Source of the DNA: UBA509 sp038729325 | GTDB lineage: Archaea > Thermoplasmatota > Thermoplasmata > Thermoplasmatales > Thermoplasmataceae | DNA length: 14,001 bases | NCBI GenBank assembly: GCA_038729325.1 | Contig: JAVYSG010000035.1 | Location: forward strand, 1 to 14,001 | Reading direction: 5' to 3' | In this document: positions 13,914-14,001 of the stretch, piece by piece | How the letters are laid out: each line of letters begins with the position of its first letter | How positions within the stretch are numbered: position 1 is the first letter of the stretch | Translations under genes and position numbers: made by a program | Notes under the pieces: model-generated | Told to the model about the DNA's origin: nothing | The model's input: the letters and a program-made list of their open reading frames with translations, nothing else | The model's database searches: none

Positions 13914-13935
13914 ATCAGACACGATTAGGCTTGAC

Positions 13936-14001
13936 GCTCCGGTGGTGTAGCACGGCCAAGCATAAGGGACTCTCAATCCCTCGACTCGGGTCCAAATCCC
14001 G
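13936..14001 (+). tRNA. tRNA-Glu, anticodon CUC (3' end cut by window)
   Basis: The first 66 nt of the gene are present: acceptor 5' strand GCTCCGG, a D arm with GG in the loop, the anticodon stem AGGGA/TCCCT around the loop CTCTCAA (anticodon CTC, reading GAG), and the T arm TCGGG with loop TCCAAAT. Position 55 is C where tRNAs almost always have T. The 3' acceptor strand is beyond the window. Confidence 0.93.

Noticed and set aside
1..14001. CRISPR arrays, insertion sequences, integrases or defence genes, including next to the two tRNA genes
   Set aside because: No direct-repeat arrays, transposase-like frames or tRNA-fragment repeats were seen; the genes are housekeeping types.

Overview
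The window looks like chromosomal DNA from a thermoacidophilic archaeon of the Thermoplasmatales (Thermoplasma/Ferroplasma/Cuniculiplasma relatives). The strongest pointer is a mevalonate 3-kinase-type protein at 12148-13131, an enzyme of the acid-adapted mevalonate route known from Thermoplasma. It is supported by a geranylgeranyl-reductase homologue, an archaeal OB-fold/zinc-finger RPA operon, Sec61-beta, split glycine dehydrogenase and archaeal tRNAs. AT-rich TATA-like boxes lie about 20-31 nt upstream of most first-gene start codons, as expected of leaderless archaeal transcripts. Genus cannot be assigned by eye.

Layout. A tRNA-Thr(CGU) gene (1-73, minus) is followed by a divergent FAD-dependent geranylgeranyl-reductase homologue (minus) facing away from a zinc alcohol dehydrogenase (plus). 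Then come four minus-strand genes: a small GNAT-like protein, a NifX/NifB-type small protein with a His-rich tail, an unrecognised protein with a YrhK-like two-helix C-terminus, and an MFS transporter. A plus-strand three-gene operon follows: an unrecognised alpha/beta protein, an RPA with a zinc finger, and an RPA-associated OB-fold/winged-helix protein. It converges with an 11-nt gap on a minus-strand operon of gcvPA, gcvPB and a COG3375-type GNAT. Divergent from gcvPA is the mevalonate 3-kinase, then Sec61-beta, a small soluble Rieske protein and the 5' part of tRNA-Glu(CUC), cut by the window end.

How the genes work together. Two genes belong to isoprenoid/ether-lipid metabolism (mevalonate 3-kinase; geranylgeranyl-reductase homologue). 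gcvPA/gcvPB form the P-protein of the glycine cleavage system; gcvT, gcvH and the lipoamide dehydrogenase are not here. The RPA operon supplies single-stranded DNA-binding proteins for replication and repair. The rest are single-gene functions (redox, transport, acetylation, translocon).

Starts and spacing. First genes appear leaderless, while the internal operon gene gcvPB has a near-perfect Shine-Dalgarno. This allows several start corrections, including a TTG start for the mevalonate kinase. No gene-free stretch exceeds 300 bases; the longest gap is 4433-4648 (216 nt), which holds a promoter and one inverted repeat. No CRISPR, insertion sequence, integrase or attachment site was seen, so this looks like core genome rather than an island.
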